Positions 52,917-62,030 are shown, counted from the first letter of the stretch. The stretch: DNA of 64,000 nt from Alphaproteobacteria bacterium (GCA_020632925.1 JACKER010000008.1:124001-188000); one strand, 5' to 3'. Notes: generated from the sequence alone by a model not told the origin. Translations and numbers: made by a program.

Positions 52917-53915
52917 GTGGTGCAGTTGGTCCCCTCCGTGTTCGATTTCGGGGTAGATGGAGGAATGGAGCGCGCCGCACGCCAGTGGATCCGTGCCCTG
53001 CGAGGCCCCCGGTCGCAGGTCGCGATGTCGCGTCGCCTGGGGTACCGCGGGAACGTGCTCGCGAAGTGGGAGGGTGGGCAGCGCTACCCGACCTTCGGCG
53101 AGGTGCTCAGGGCCAGCGCGCGCGTGGGGATCGACGTCGGCGCCGCCCTGCGCCGCTTCCACGCACCGAGCGCCGAGGCCTGGGATCCGGCGGAGCCCGA
53201 GCGGGTCGACGGCTGGCTGCGCGCGCTCCAGGGCCGCACCGCGCAGGCGCTGGTCGCCGAGCGCACGGGGCTGTCGCGACAGCAGGTGGGCCGGCTGCTC
53301 TCCGGGCGGACCGCGGGCCGCCTGCCGATGGTGATGCAGGTGGTCGACGCGCTCACCGGGCGCCTCCCGGAGCTGGTCGGCGAGCTCGTCCCGCTGGAGG
53401 AGGTGCCGGAGCTCGCGCGCGAGGGCCAGTCGCGGCGCGCACTCGCCCGCCTCGCCTTCGAGCACCCGTGGTCGCCCGCCGCCCAGGCCTGGCTCGCGTG
53501 TCGGGGCGAGGTCGACGCGGACGGAGCCGCCACCGCGCTCGGGCGGGACCTGGGGTTGCCCGAGGAGCTCGCCGCCGGGCTGATCGAGGCGCTGGTGGGC
53601 GCGGGCGTGGCGCGCATCGAGCGGGGGGTGCTGCGCAAGGTCGCGCCGCCGGCGAGCGTGGAGGTCGCCGCGACGCCCGAGGACATGGCGCGGCTGCGCG
53701 CCCACTGGGCCGGCGTGTCCGCCGGGCGGATGGCGCGTGGCGCGGTCGGGGACCTGTTCAGCTTCAACGTGTTCGCCGTGGGGCACGACGACCTGAAGCG
53801 CATCCAGGAGGCGCAGCGGCGCTTCTACCGCGAGGTCCGCGCGATCGTGTCCGAGAGCCCGCCGCAGACCGTCGCGTTGCTGGTGGTCCACACGGCCCCG
53901 CTCGTGGGAGGGTAG
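52917..53915 (+). CDS. TIGR02147/DUF4423-like DNA-binding regulator
   Basis: A 332-residue protein with the arrangement of the TIGR02147 family: an opening VPSVFDFG, then a helix-turn-helix-like segment (RSQVAMSRRLGYRGNVLAKW), a second one (AERTGLSRQQVGRLLSGRTA) and a C-terminal DUF4423-like domain with FSFNVFAVGHDDLKRIQEA. These proteins are common in Bdellovibrio, Fibrobacter and myxobacteria and their role is largely unknown. The start GTG 52917 lacks a good ribosome site; ATG 52965 would drop the family N terminus. It lies four bases upstream of the giant kinase. Confidence 0.75.
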   Translation: MVQLVPSVFDFGVDGGMERAARQWIRALRGPRSQVAMSRRLGYRGNVLAKWEGGQRYPTFGEVLRASARVGIDVGAALRRFHAPSAEAWDPAEPERVDGWLRALQGRTAQALVAERTGLSRQQVGRLLSGRTAGRLPMVMQVVDALTGRLPELVGELVPLEEVPELAREGQSRRALARLAFEHPWSPAAQAWLACRGEVDADGAATALGRDLGLPEELAAGLIEALVGAGVARIERGVLRKVAPPASVEVAATPEDMARLRAHWAGVSAGRMARGAVGDLFSFNVFAVGHDDLKRIQEAQRRFYREVRAIVSESPPQTVALLVVHTAPLVGG

Positions 53916-53919
53916 CGGC

Positions 53920-56900
53920 ATGGAGCAGCTCGGCGCCTGGATCCTCGAGCGTCACCTCGCGTCGGGCGGGCAGGGCCAGGTGCTCGCGGCGCGGCACGCC
54001 GCCACCGGTCGTCCGGCGGCCATCAAGCGCCTGCGCAGCCTCGTGGAGGAGCGCCACCTGCTCGCCTTCCGCCGCGAGATGCGCACCATCGCCGCGCTCG
54101 ACCACCCGCGCATCGTCCAGATCCTCGACGTGGGCGACGAGGGCGAGCCGTGGATCGCGATGGAGCTCGCGACGGGGACCCTGCGCACCGTCGGCGACTG
54201 GACCAGCGTGGTGCGCGCCACGGCCGCCGTCCTCGAGGCGCTGGCGCACGCGCACGGCCGCGGCCTGCTCCACCTCGACGTGAAGCCCGCTAACGTGCTC
54301 CTGGGCTGCCCCGAGGAGGTGGACGAGGCCGGAGACGACGCGCCCCCGGGGCTGCGGCTCTCCGACTTCGGACTCTCCCACGACCTGCGCGCCACCGGTC
54401 CGACGCGCGGACGGGCGGTCGGGACGCCGGGCTTCATGTCGCCCGAGCAGATCCGAGGCGAGCGCGGCCGCTACGGCCCCGAGACCGACCTGTACGCGGT
54501 CGGCGCGCTGGTGTGGGAGCTGTGCGCCGGGCGTCCACCGTTCGTGGGGGCGACGCAGGACGTCCTCCGCGCCCAGCTGCGGGGGACGCTGCCGCCGCTG
54601 GTGCCGCGGTTCGCGGTCCCCGACCTGCTCGCCGAGTGGCTCGGCTGGTGCCTGGCGCCCTCCCCCAGCCTGCGCCCGCAGCGCGCCGCGGACCTGCTGC
54701 TCGCGCTGCGCGCCCTCGGCGACGAGACCGGCGCCCCCGTCCGCGTCAGCCGCCCGTCGGCGCGCGACTCGGGCGCGACCACGATGGACCTCGACGCGCT
54801 CGAGGACGCGACCCTGCGTGAGGGCGAGCACGGCCTGCGTTGGCCGCGAGCGACCGCCCCCGCCACCTGGCGACGCCCGGAGGCCTGGAAGCGCACCCGG
54901 CCGCTGGCCGACGGAGGGCTCGCGATGGTGGGCCTGCGCCAGCCGCGGCTGGTCGGTCGGGAGGCCGAGCGCGACCGCCTGTGGGAGGCCCTGCGCTCGG
55001 TGCAGGTCGATCGCGAGGGCGTCGGCGGCGTCCGTCCCCGGGTGGTCGTGCTCCGCGGTGTCCCCGGCGCGGGCGCCTCCATGCTCGCGGGCTGGCTCGC
55101 GGAGCGCGCGCACGAGTCCGGCGCGGCCCACGTCCTGCGCGTCCACCACGCCGAGCCGCGCGGCGAGGACGACGGGCTCGAGGCCGCGATCACGCGCTGG
55201 GGGCACCTGCGCGGGCTCGAAGGCGGCGATCTCGAGGATCGGCTCGCGGACGTGCTCCGCTCGCTGCTCGTGGACCCCGAGCCCTGGGTGGTCCGCAACC
55301 TCGCGGCCTGGCTGGACGGGCGGTCCGCGATCCAACCGGCGGCGCTGGCGGTCTCGCTGTGCGGCGCCTGGAACGAGCGACCGCTGCTGCTCGCGGTGGA
55401 CGACGCGAGCTGCGGTCCCGAGACGCTCGCGTTCGTGGAGGCGCTGCTCGCGCAGGCGGAGCTCGTGCCGCTGCGGGTGATGGCGGTGCTCGTCGCGGGC
55501 GAGGGTCCGTCGCTGGGGCGCGTGGAGGCGCTGCAGGCGCGACCGGACGTGGACACGATCACCCTCGGGCCACTGGCTCCCGTGGACGTCGAGCTGCTCC
55601 TGCGCGAGTGGGTCGGGCTCGCGCCCGCTCTCGCGGACCGCCTCACCGCCGAGAGCGGCGGCCTGCCGGGGGATGCGCTGGCGCTCGTGGCGGCCCTGCG
55701 CGCCCGCGGGCGCCTGGTTCCCGGTCCGCGTGGGCTCGAGCTCCCACCGGGCGCGGACCTGGTGGAGACGGACACCGGGCCGCTGCAGACCGCGAGCGAG
55801 GCGCTCGGCCACGACGAGGACGCGCTGCGCTGGCTCGAGGCCGCCGCGATCGCCGGCGACCGGGTGGAGCTGGCGCCGGAGGTCCTGCTCGAGCTCGGCC
55901 TGCTGCGGGTGGACGCGGGCGGCGAGGTGGTGTTCGCGAGCCCCGATCTGCGGCGCGCGCTGATCCGCCGCGCCACGGAGGGCGGGCGGCTGGCGGGCTG
56001 GCACCTGCGGGCGGCGGAGCGCGAGGACCTGCCGCCGGAGCGCGCCGGGCGTCACCTGCTGGCCGGGGGGCGGCCCGACCTCGCCGTGGACCCGCTGCTC
56101 ACCGGGGCCGAGGTCGTGCTGACGCGCCGGGCGCTGGCCGAGGCGCTCGAGCTGGCCGAGCTCGCGGGTCGGGCGCTCGCCGAGGCCGGGATCCCCGTCG
56201 CCGATCCGCGGTGGTCGCAGCAGCGGGTGCTCCGCATGACGGTCACGTCGATGCGCGGCTACTCCCCTGCCCTGGTCGCGCTCGTCGAGGCGTCGCTGGC
56301 GGAGGCCGAGGCCCACGGCTGGCCGACGCTCAGGGCCCGTGCGCTGGAGCTCCGGGGGTGGTGCCGGCACATCGGCGGCGACGACCAGGCCGGCATCGCG
56401 GACGCCGAGGAGGCGGAGCGCGCCTGGGAGGCCCTCGGAGACGCGACGTCAGTGGCGCGCGCCCAGGTGAACCACGCGCTGTACGAGCTGTCCTCGGGCC
56501 GCGTGGAGCGGGCGGTGGCGCTCGCGCTGGGGGCGGTGGCGACGTTGGAGGGATCGGGTCAGACCGAGATCGCCGCGCGGGTGGCGGCCGCCAACGCGCT
56601 CCAGCGCGCGGGGCGCTGGGACGAGGCGGGTGACCAGCTCGATCGGGCACGGGCCATCGCCGAGGCGGGCGAGGAGCGCATCGGCCTGGCGCGCACGAGC
56701 CGGCAGCTCGCTGTCCTCCGCTGCCAGCAAGGCAGGTACGCCGAGGCCCTCGCGCTGGCCCGGGAGGCGACGGAGCTCGCGCGCCGCGACGGCACCTGGA
56801 TGGGCATGGCGCACGGCCACTCGCTCACCTCGGACGCGCTGCGCGGGCTCGGGCGCCTGGAGGAGGCCACGGTCGAGGCGCTGGCGGCCCTCGATCTGTA

Positions 56901-57213
56901 CGTCCGCCTCGAGGCCGAGCCCGAGGTCCCGACCACGAACCTCGCCATCCTCCACCTGCTGCGCGGCGACGACGCGGCCGCCCTCGAGCGCGCGGAGCAG
57001 GTGGTCGCGCGCCACTCCTCGCTGCTGCGGTCGCTCGCCGGGCTCGTGCGCGTGGCTGCGCTGATCGGGCTCGGGCGCGAGGAGGAGGCGCGGGCGGCGT
57101 GGCCCGAGGTGGAGCGGACGCTGCTGGACGTGCGCGAGGTCGAGGCGGACCTCACGCTGCTCCGCGCCGAGGTCGCCAGGCGCGCGCCGTGGATCAGCGA
57201 CAGCGCTGGGTGA
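53920..57213 (+). CDS. Ser/Thr kinase-STAND ATPase-TPR signalling protein
   Basis: A 1,097-residue multidomain protein. Residues ~8-275 form a complete kinase domain (RHLASGGQGQVLAARH; AAIKRL; LLHLDVKPANVLL; LSDFGLSHD; GFMSPEQI). Residues ~345-640 are a STAND/AAA-like region (LVGREAERDRLWEALRS) in which the P-loop reads GVPGAGASM, missing the lysine, with LLLAVDDAS as Walker B. The last ~430 residues are TPR-like helices. It resembles the MalT-like AAA/kinase fusions of myxobacteria. It follows the TIGR02147-like gene by four bases and overlaps the lipoprotein gene 3' end by 20 bp. Confidence 0.88.
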   Translation: MEQLGAWILERHLASGGQGQVLAARHAATGRPAAIKRLRSLVEERHLLAFRREMRTIAALDHPRIVQILDVGDEGEPWIAMELATGTLRTVGDWTSVVRATAAVLEALAHAHGRGLLHLDVKPANVLLGCPEEVDEAGDDAPPGLRLSDFGLSHDLRATGPTRGRAVGTPGFMSPEQIRGERGRYGPETDLYAVGALVWELCAGRPPFVGATQDVLRAQLRGTLPPLVPRFAVPDLLAEWLGWCLAPSPSLRPQRAADLLLALRALGDETGAPVRVSRPSARDSGATTMDLDALEDATLREGEHGLRWPRATAPATWRRPEAWKRTRPLADGGLAMVGLRQPRLVGREAERDRLWEALRSVQVDREGVGGVRPRVVVLRGVPGAGASMLAGWLAERAHESGAAHVLRVHHAEPRGEDDGLEAAITRWGHLRGLEGGDLEDRLADVLRSLLVDPEPWVVRNLAAWLDGRSAIQPAALAVSLCGAWNERPLLLAVDDASCGPETLAFVEALLAQAELVPLRVMAVLVAGEGPSLGRVEALQARPDVDTITLGPLAPVDVELLLREWVGLAPALADRLTAESGGLPGDALALVAALRARGRLVPGPRGLELPPGADLVETDTGPLQTASEALGHDEDALRWLEAAAIAGDRVELAPEVLLELGLLRVDAGGEVVFASPDLRRALIRRATEGGRLAGWHLRAAEREDLPPERAGRHLLAGGRPDLAVDPLLTGAEVVLTRRALAEALELAELAGRALAEAGIPVADPRWSQQRVLRMTVTSMRGYSPALVALVEASLAEAEAHGWPTLRARALELRGWCRHIGGDDQAGIADAEEAERAWEALGDATSVARAQVNHALYELSSGRVERAVALALGAVATLEGSGQTEIAARVAAANALQRAGRWDEAGDQLDRARAIAEAGEERIGLARTSRQLAVLRCQQGRYAEALALAREATELARRDGTWMGMAHGHSLTSDALRGLGRLEEATVEALAALDLYVRLEAEPEVPTTNLAILHLLRGDDAAALERAEQVVARHSSLLRSLAGLVRVAALIGLGREEEARAAWPEVERTLLDVREVEADLTLLRAEVARRAPWISDSAG

Positions 57214-58045
57214 CCTGCGAGCCGCTGGTCGAGGTGCAGAACGGGAGGCCCAGGAGCGGGAGCTCGGTGCAACCCGCCCCCCAGTTGGCGGTGTCGCCGC
57301 AGGCCGGGACGCCCGAGGTGTAGCCCGGGGTGTAGGGGCAGGTCGGGAACAGCCCGCCGTTGGGCGTGCAGTCGTACTCCTGGGGCCGCTCCAGGCGCTC
57401 CACGCCGTCGCAGTCCCAGTCGTAGGAGCTACCGCCGCCGGGGAGCGCGTAGGGCTGGGCGTGGAAGCCGGTCACGCCGGGATGCACCGCGGGGTCCCCG
57501 TCGTGGCAGTCGCCGGGCAGCGTCGCGGGGTCCGCGCACACCGTGCCGCCGCAGTAGCCGTCGCCGTCGTTGTCCAGCGAGCCCGACAGGATGGGCGCGG
57601 TGATCGTGTTCGTCGCCACGGACGCCGGCCCGCGGTCGACGACGGCCTGCGTGAAGACGAAGATCTGCGGCGCGTTGGCCGGGAGGTAGAACGTGATCGC
57701 GGCGGTGCCGCTCGCGTCGGCGACGGCGGTGTCGAGCTGCTGGACCGGCGAGCGGAGCCCGAGGCAGAGCCCGCCGAGCTGCTGGACGCACGGCCCCGCG
57801 CCCGTGCCGGTCGTGCTGTAGAGGAAGCGCACCAGGTCGCCCGGGGCCACGCCCGAGACCGTGAAGTCCACGTCGGTGTCGGGCACCAGCGCGCCCTGGG
57901 AGAACTGGAGCCCCACGCCCACACCCTGCCGACCGAGCTCGGCGGAGACCTCGTCCCAACCCTCGGGCAACGCCTCCTCCACCGGGGCGTCGAGATCGAT
58001 CGGGGCGCACGCTGCCGCGAGCACGAGGAGAGCGGACACACGCAT
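57194..58045 (-). CDS. MopE-type metal-binding lipoprotein
   Basis: A 283-residue exported protein. ATG 58045, behind GGAGGTTCCCC, begins a signal peptide with the lipobox VLAAAC. The C-terminal half carries the putative metal-binding motif LDNDGDGYCGGTVC...GDCHDGDPAVHPG of the Cu-binding MopE family (PF11617), along with several additional Cys residues. The N-terminal half is a beta-rich domain (DVDFTVSGVAPGDLVRFLYS). Such proteins are surface proteins of deltaproteobacterial lineages. The binding of a divalent metal is inferred from the motif. Confidence 0.78.
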   Translation of the reverse strand: MRVSALLVLAAACAPIDLDAPVEEALPEGWDEVSAELGRQGVGVGLQFSQGALVPDTDVDFTVSGVAPGDLVRFLYSTTGTGAGPCVQQLGGLCLGLRSPVQQLDTAVADASGTAAITFYLPANAPQIFVFTQAVVDRGPASVATNTITAPILSGSLDNDGDGYCGGTVCADPATLPGDCHDGDPAVHPGVTGFHAQPYALPGGGSSYDWDCDGVERLERPQEYDCTPNGGLFPTCPYTPGYTSGVPACGDTANWGAGCTELPLLGLPFCTSTSGSQVTQRCR

Positions 58046-58138
58046 GGGGAACCTCCAGTTCGGTGGCCCCCCCCTATTCGTACACCCTCCGCCAACTCTC
58101 GTATCAGAATGAAACATCGAACAGGAACGGATGTTTCG

Positions 58139-58348
58139 TCATGGGTTCCCGGTGTCGGACGCCGACGCGGCGAGCCGCTCCGACACGAGGTCCTGCAGGT
58201 TCGGGTGCCCCTCGAGGCAGCGGACGTCCCGCTCCGTTGGAGCCGCATCGAACTCGGCGGCGTAGGTCTCGACGATCAGCCAGTCCGGGACGCCAGCCTC
58301 CTCGAGGTTGACGAGCTCACGGCAGGTGACCGGTCGGCGCCGGGCCAT
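58139..58348 (-). CDS. small hypothetical protein
   Basis: A 69-residue protein (MARRRPVTCRELVNLEEAG...) whose pattern TCRELVNLEEAGVPDWLIVE recalls short myxobacterial domains in which two helix-turn units containing AGVPD/AGVSD repeat. There is no ribosome site of quality. It may really be the C-terminal part of a larger gene upstream that is disrupted: an adjacent open frame at 58317-58463 encodes a membrane segment in a different register. Function unknown. Confidence 0.4.
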   Translation of the reverse strand: MARRRPVTCRELVNLEEAGVPDWLIVETYAAEFDAAPTERDVRCLEGHPNLQDLVSERLAASASDTGNP

Positions 58349-58476
58349 CGACGGGAGGGACCGGGGTGCCGGAGCAGAGCAGGAGGCCGACCAGCAGCAC
58401 CAGCACGACAGCCGAGGCGCCGATCGCGATCGGTCATCTGTTGCCCATCTGATCCGAGACCATCACGCATCGCCTA

Positions 58477-59502
58477 CTACCGGGGATCGTCCACCACTTC
58501 TCCGTGAGTCTCCGTCGGCGGGAGCAGCACGTCCACCCGGTCGAGCAGGGCATTGGCGTCGATGGCGGGGAGGGCGAGCCTGGCGAGCTCCTGGTCCCTC
58601 CAGCGTTCGAGGATCTCGCGTTCGTCGGAGGAGAGGTCCGGGTCCGCGAGCAGCGTCGCATAGAGCTCGGTTCGGTTCGCGATCACGTCCTCGACCATCA
58701 CCAGGGTGTCCTCCACCAACGCCCGCGCGCCCTGCAGATCCGATGTGCCTCCCAGCGCCTCCGAGAGCTGCCCGGTGACCCGTGAAGGCCAGGGTTCCTC
58801 CAGCTCCAGCTCCAGACCCAGCCCCGACGCGCTGATCCAGAGGGTGCAGGGGATCCCGTCGACCACCCGAACGGTCCAACCGTCGGCGTCCGAGGTGGCC
58901 CGGCAACCCGCTCCCCTCACCTCCTCGGCCACCGGCGTCGTCTCCAGCGGCAGCCGACGCTCGACGACGGGCTCCACGTGGCACCCGGTCAGCCGCCCTC
59001 GCTCCACGGCGCCCCAGCTCACCACACCCAGCGGTGGTTCGAGCCTCCGTGACCGCTCGATGTGGGCGAACAGGTCGGCTGCACGGGTGAGCGGCGCCAC
59101 CGGGCGAAAGGGCGGCCGCGATCTCAGGAGCCGACGGTCACCGGACCCCGCCGGAACGATGGCGGCCAGCTCGCCGGACGTCACGAACACGCGCAGCGCC
59201 CCCGCGAGCGCGAGGTCCTCCTGCCGTGCCCGTGGGTCCGCCTCGGCGATCGAGCAGCGCACCACCCCACCGTCCAGGGCCTCCGCCAGCGCGACGAGCG
59301 CGCCCTCGACCGGATCGGGTCGGAGGGGGTCCCGATCGGTCGAACGCAGCGCCCCGATGGGAGGTGGAGGCGCGTCCTCGCGATCGGTCCTGGCTGCTTC
59401 GACGGGAGAGGGTGAGCCGGTGGTGGACAGGAACCCGATCAGGAGGACCAGCGCGACGACCAGCCCGGCGGCCACCTGCCGCATGGGAGACCGGGGCCCC
59501 AT
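58477..59502 (-). CDS. hypothetical membrane-anchored protein
   Basis: A 341-residue protein with an N-terminal membrane anchor (QVAAGLVVALVLLIGFL) and a ~310-residue hydrophilic, probably periplasmic part containing four Cys residues and no recognised domain. The C terminus is Glu/Asp-rich helix (DPDLSSDEREILERWRDQEL). The ATG at 59502 shares its A with the stop of the AraC gene (TGATG), so it is coupled to that regulator. The role is unknown. Confidence 0.65.
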   Translation of the reverse strand: MGPRSPMRQVAAGLVVALVLLIGFLSTTGSPSPVEAARTDREDAPPPPIGALRSTDRDPLRPDPVEGALVALAEALDGGVVRCSIAEADPRARQEDLALAGALRVFVTSGELAAIVPAGSGDRRLLRSRPPFRPVAPLTRAADLFAHIERSRRLEPPLGVVSWGAVERGRLTGCHVEPVVERRLPLETTPVAEEVRGAGCRATSDADGWTVRVVDGIPCTLWISASGLGLELELEEPWPSRVTGQLSEALGGTSDLQGARALVEDTLVMVEDVIANRTELYATLLADPDLSSDEREILERWRDQELARLALPAIDANALLDRVDVLLPPTETHGEVVDDPR

Positions 59503-60494
59503 CAAGTGGCGAGCAGGCTGACGGGTGGGTGGTCTCGACGCCACTCGGCGGGCGGGACGCCCACGTGCCGGCGGAACACCCGCGCGAACGACGGGGGCGA
59601 GGCGTAGCCGAGGTCGGTGGCAATCTCGGCGATGGAGCGCTCGGTGTGGCGCAGCGCCCGGCAGGCCTCGCCCATGCGCCAGCGCGTGACGTAGGCCATG
59701 GGGGACTCGCCGACGAGCTCGGTGAACTGCTCCGCGAAGTGCGAGCGGGAGAGCCCCGCCACGCGCGCGAGCTCGTCCACGGTCCACCCCTCGCCCGGCG
59801 CGCGGTGGATGCGCTCCAGCGCGCGTGCCAGCCGCGGCTCGCGCAGCGCCCGGAACCACCCCACGTCCGACCGGGCGAGGTGGGCGCGGAGGAGTGAGGC
59901 GCAGAGCATCTCGAGGGCGCGATCGAGCAGGAAGCCCGAGCCGGGCCGACCGCGCCCGAGCTCGCGCGCCATGAGGCCCGTGACCACCGCCAGGTCGTCG
60001 TCGAGCGCGTTGGCCGAGAGCACGGCGGGGACGGCGGCCAGGAGCGGGTGGAGCGCGATGTCGCGCAGCACGAAGGCCCCGCAGAGCAGGCGGGTGTCGT
60101 CGGGGCGCCCGGTCGGCTCGGGCACCGGGACCGTCCCCGCGAGCACGTCCGCGAGCTTCAGCGCGCGCGCCCGCCCGCGCCGCAGCCGGTGCCCACCGCC
60201 CCCGAAGCAGGCGACGATGCCGCCGGGCCCGATCGGCACGGTGTCTCCGCCGTGCTCCATCACCACCTCCCCCCGCTCGACGAGGTGGAACACGACGATC
60301 CGCGCGTCCGACCCGACGCCGAACAAGGGCGCGAGCGCGTTGGACGCAGGGACGTCGACCGCCCAGGGTGCCCCGTAGGTGTGGTGCAGGACCACGTTGC
60401 CCGAGATGCGCAGGCTGGTGAGCGCGCTGCTCAGGACGTCGGCCGCGTCCTCGGTCGCCGGACGATCGGATTCGTCTTCCGGAGAGATGGGCAC
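59502..60494 (-). CDS. AraC-family transcriptional regulator (Cupin_6 type)
   Basis: A 330-residue regulator. The N-terminal ~190 residues form a cupin-type sensor (SGNVVLHHTYGAPWAVDVPA; CFGGGGHRL; RLLCGAFVL), as in the Cupin_6/RCS family. The C-terminal double helix-turn-helix is well preserved (TVDELARVAGLSRSHFAEQF; SIAEIATDLGYASPPSFARV; FRRHVGVPPAEWRR). It is divergent from the MAPEG gene across 53 bp and probably regulates it, as well as the coupled downstream membrane protein. The inducer is unknown. Confidence 0.9.
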   Translation of the reverse strand: MPISPEDESDRPATEDAADVLSSALTSLRISGNVVLHHTYGAPWAVDVPASNALAPLFGVGSDARIVVFHLVERGEVVMEHGGDTVPIGPGGIVACFGGGGHRLRRGRARALKLADVLAGTVPVPEPTGRPDDTRLLCGAFVLRDIALHPLLAAVPAVLSANALDDDLAVVTGLMARELGRGRPGSGFLLDRALEMLCASLLRAHLARSDVGWFRALREPRLARALERIHRAPGEGWTVDELARVAGLSRSHFAEQFTELVGESPMAYVTRWRMGEACRALRHTERSIAEIATDLGYASPPSFARVFRRHVGVPPAEWRRDHPPVSLLAT

Positions 60495-60547
60495 TGAACC
60501 TCCTGCCGGCCCGGACTATCTCCTCTACCACAACCGAGGAGGACCCC

Positions 60548-60955
60548 GTGAACATCACCCCCGAGCTCCGCTGGCTCGCCGCGAGCGCCCTGCTCACCGG
60601 CGGCCTGTGGATCCCCTACGTGCTCGACCGCATGCGCGAGCACGGCGTCTGGGCCGCCATGAGCAACCCCGAGCGCGACCAGCAGCCCGAAGCGCAGTGG
60701 GCCTACCGGCTGATGTCGGCGCACGCGAACGCCGTCGAGAACCTCGTCGTGTTCGCCACGCTCGTCCTCGTGACCCAGGCGGAGGGCGTGGGCGGCACGC
60801 TGACCACCGTCGCGGCCGCGGTCTACTTCTTCGCGCGCCTCACGCACGCGGTCGTCTACACCCTCGGCGTCCCCGTGGCGCGGACGCTGGCCTTCATGAC
60901 CGGCGTGGGCGCGCAGGTCACCTTCGGGCTGGTGGCCCTCGGTGTCATTCGCTGA
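60548..60955 (+). CDS. MAPEG-family membrane protein
   Basis: A 135-residue integral membrane protein with four membrane segments, in the MAPEG (membrane-associated eicosanoid/glutathione metabolism) family by the pattern ELRWLAASALLTGGLWIPY, RLMSAHANAVENLVVFA and THAVVYTLGVPVARTLAFM. Bacterial members may act as glutathione transferases or peroxidases; this is unproven here. GTG 60548 follows GAGGAGGACCCC. A fragment of the same gene recurs at about 61495-61553, evidence of a local tandem duplication. Confidence 0.85.
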   Translation: MNITPELRWLAASALLTGGLWIPYVLDRMREHGVWAAMSNPERDQQPEAQWAYRLMSAHANAVENLVVFATLVLVTQAEGVGGTLTTVAAAVYFFARLTHAVVYTLGVPVARTLAFMTGVGAQVTFGLVALGVIR

Positions 60956-60987
60956 CGGCTGGACGGACCCCGCGACGACCACGAGGG

Positions 60988-61362
60988 CTACTCCTCAGCG
61001 TCCTCGTCGGGAGTCCAGACTCGCCAGGGTCCGGAGTCGGCCGAGACACGTTCGAGTCGAACGTCGTAGGACCGACCACCCACGGAACAGGTTGCCTTTT
61101 CCGGCATGGCTTCGAGGTCCACATCCAGGTCGAAGCACACCAGGAAGGAGACATAGGTCTCTCTGGCAAAACAGTTGATCCGACCACCCTCCATGAACAC
61201 CTGGTTGATGATGGGATCCGTAGGGGTCTTCAGACGCGAGCGGGTTTCACCTGGGAAACACACCTCTGGTGCATCCTTCGCAGCGGTCTCGAGGTCCGTG
61301 GAATTGACACGGACCGTCGGAGCGCCCGAGGCGACATGCATCATCATGGAATACAGAATCAC
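60988..61362 (-). CDS. small exported Cys protein (copy A)
   Basis: A 124-residue protein starting at GTG 61362 (GGGAGGTC upstream) with a short hydrophobic N terminus (ILYSMMMHVASG) and a mature part with four Cys residues (EVCFPGE, INCFARE, LVCFDLD, ATCSVGG) and an acidic C terminus (WTPDEDAEE). It is a clear paralogue of the protein at 61653-62030; all four Cys positions match. Codon use is less GC-biased than in the flanking genes. No family is recognised. It is likely secreted or periplasmic with two disulphides. Confidence 0.65.
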   Translation of the reverse strand: MILYSMMMHVASGAPTVRVNSTDLETAAKDAPEVCFPGETRSRLKTPTDPIINQVFMEGGRINCFARETYVSFLVCFDLDVDLEAMPEKATCSVGGRSYDVRLERVSADSGPWRVWTPDEDAEE

Positions 61363-61382
61363 ACGACCTCCCGCTCAGTCAG

Positions 61383-61478
61383 TCACCCACGACCCGGAGA
61401 AACACACGGTGCAGGCCCGGTTGTGTGACACCCGTCGTTGGTGTACACGCAGCCGAAACGTGACCGATCGAACTCCAT
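61383..61478 (-). CDS. small Cys-rich peptide (truncated copy A)
   Basis: A 31-residue open frame from ATG 61478 (MEFDRSRFGCVYTNDGCHTT...) matching the end of the Cys-rich peptide at 62040-62165 (EFDRSRFGCVYIGSGCSPTG). The homology runs upstream only to the duplication junction near 61500, so this copy has lost its N-terminal part. Whether it is expressed is unclear; only three Cys remain after the chosen start. It sits 20 bp before the secreted protein copy A. Confidence 0.4.
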   Translation of the reverse strand: MEFDRSRFGCVYTNDGCHTTGPAPCVSPGRG

Positions 61479-61494
61479 CCCCTGCAGCCTACAC

Positions 61495-61553
61495 TGCTCG
61501 CGCGACCCACGCCGTCGTCTACACCCTCGGCGTCCCCGTGGCGCGGACGCTCG
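61495..61553 (+). pseudogene. fragment of the MAPEG gene
   Basis: The translated frame ATHAVVYTLGVPVARTLA is nearly identical to THAVVYTLGVPVARTLAF of the intact MAPEG gene at 60548-60955. It has no start, and homology fades downstream. The distance to the following secreted-protein stop (106 bp) nearly equals that in the intact copy (104 bp), which marks it as the remnant of a tandem duplication unit of about 665 bp. Confidence 0.75.
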
Positions 61554-61652
61554 CTCGGCTGATCTTCGAACGTCGGCAGCGCCAGGGCGTCGCCAAACCG
61601 GGCCTCGGCCGCGGCATCCGAGGCGTGTCCATCTGGCGACGACCAGGAAGGA

Positions 61653-62030
61653 CTACTCCTCAGTGTCATCGTCCTCATCGGGAGTCCAGACTCGCCACGG
61701 TCCGGAGTCGACCGAGACACGTTCGAGGCCGATGTCGAACGTTCGATCGCCGACGGAGCAGTTCACCTGTTCGGGCATGGTGTCCAGGTCCGCGTCCAGG
61801 TCGAAGCAGGCGAGAATGGACACATACCCGTCCTTGGCGAAGCAGCTGATCCGACCACCGTCCATGAACGGTTGGTTGATCGTTGCGTTCGACGGACTCT
61901 TCCGACGCCACCGAGCCTCGCCCGGGAAACAGACCTCCGTCGGATACGGCGCCGTCGCCAAACCCAGTTCGTTCACACGAATGGTGGGGTTGGCCGACGC
62001 CACTGATACCGAGATTAGAAGAGAAACCAT
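61653..62030 (-). CDS. small exported Cys protein (copy B)
   Basis: A 125-residue protein with a short signal (VSLLISVSVASA) and a mature chain with four conserved Cys residues (EVCFPGE, ISCFAKD, LACFDLD, VNCSVGD) and an acidic tail (WTPDEDDDTEE). ATG 62030 follows GGAGGAAGG. It is a diverged duplicate of the protein at 60988-61362. It comes nine bases after the small Cys-rich gene, in what looks like a minus-strand operon with the beta-repeat proteins. Function unknown. Confidence 0.65.
   Translation of the reverse strand: MVSLLISVSVASANPTIRVNELGLATAPYPTEVCFPGEARWRRKSPSNATINQPFMDGGRISCFAKDGYVSILACFDLDADLDTMPEQVNCSVGDRTFDIGLERVSVDSGPWRVWTPDEDDDTEE

Noticed and set aside
53764..56370. 868-codon minus-strand open frame over the giant kinase
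   Set aside because: Its composition is His/Arg/Glu/Gln low-complexity, and the opposite strand has a full kinase domain.
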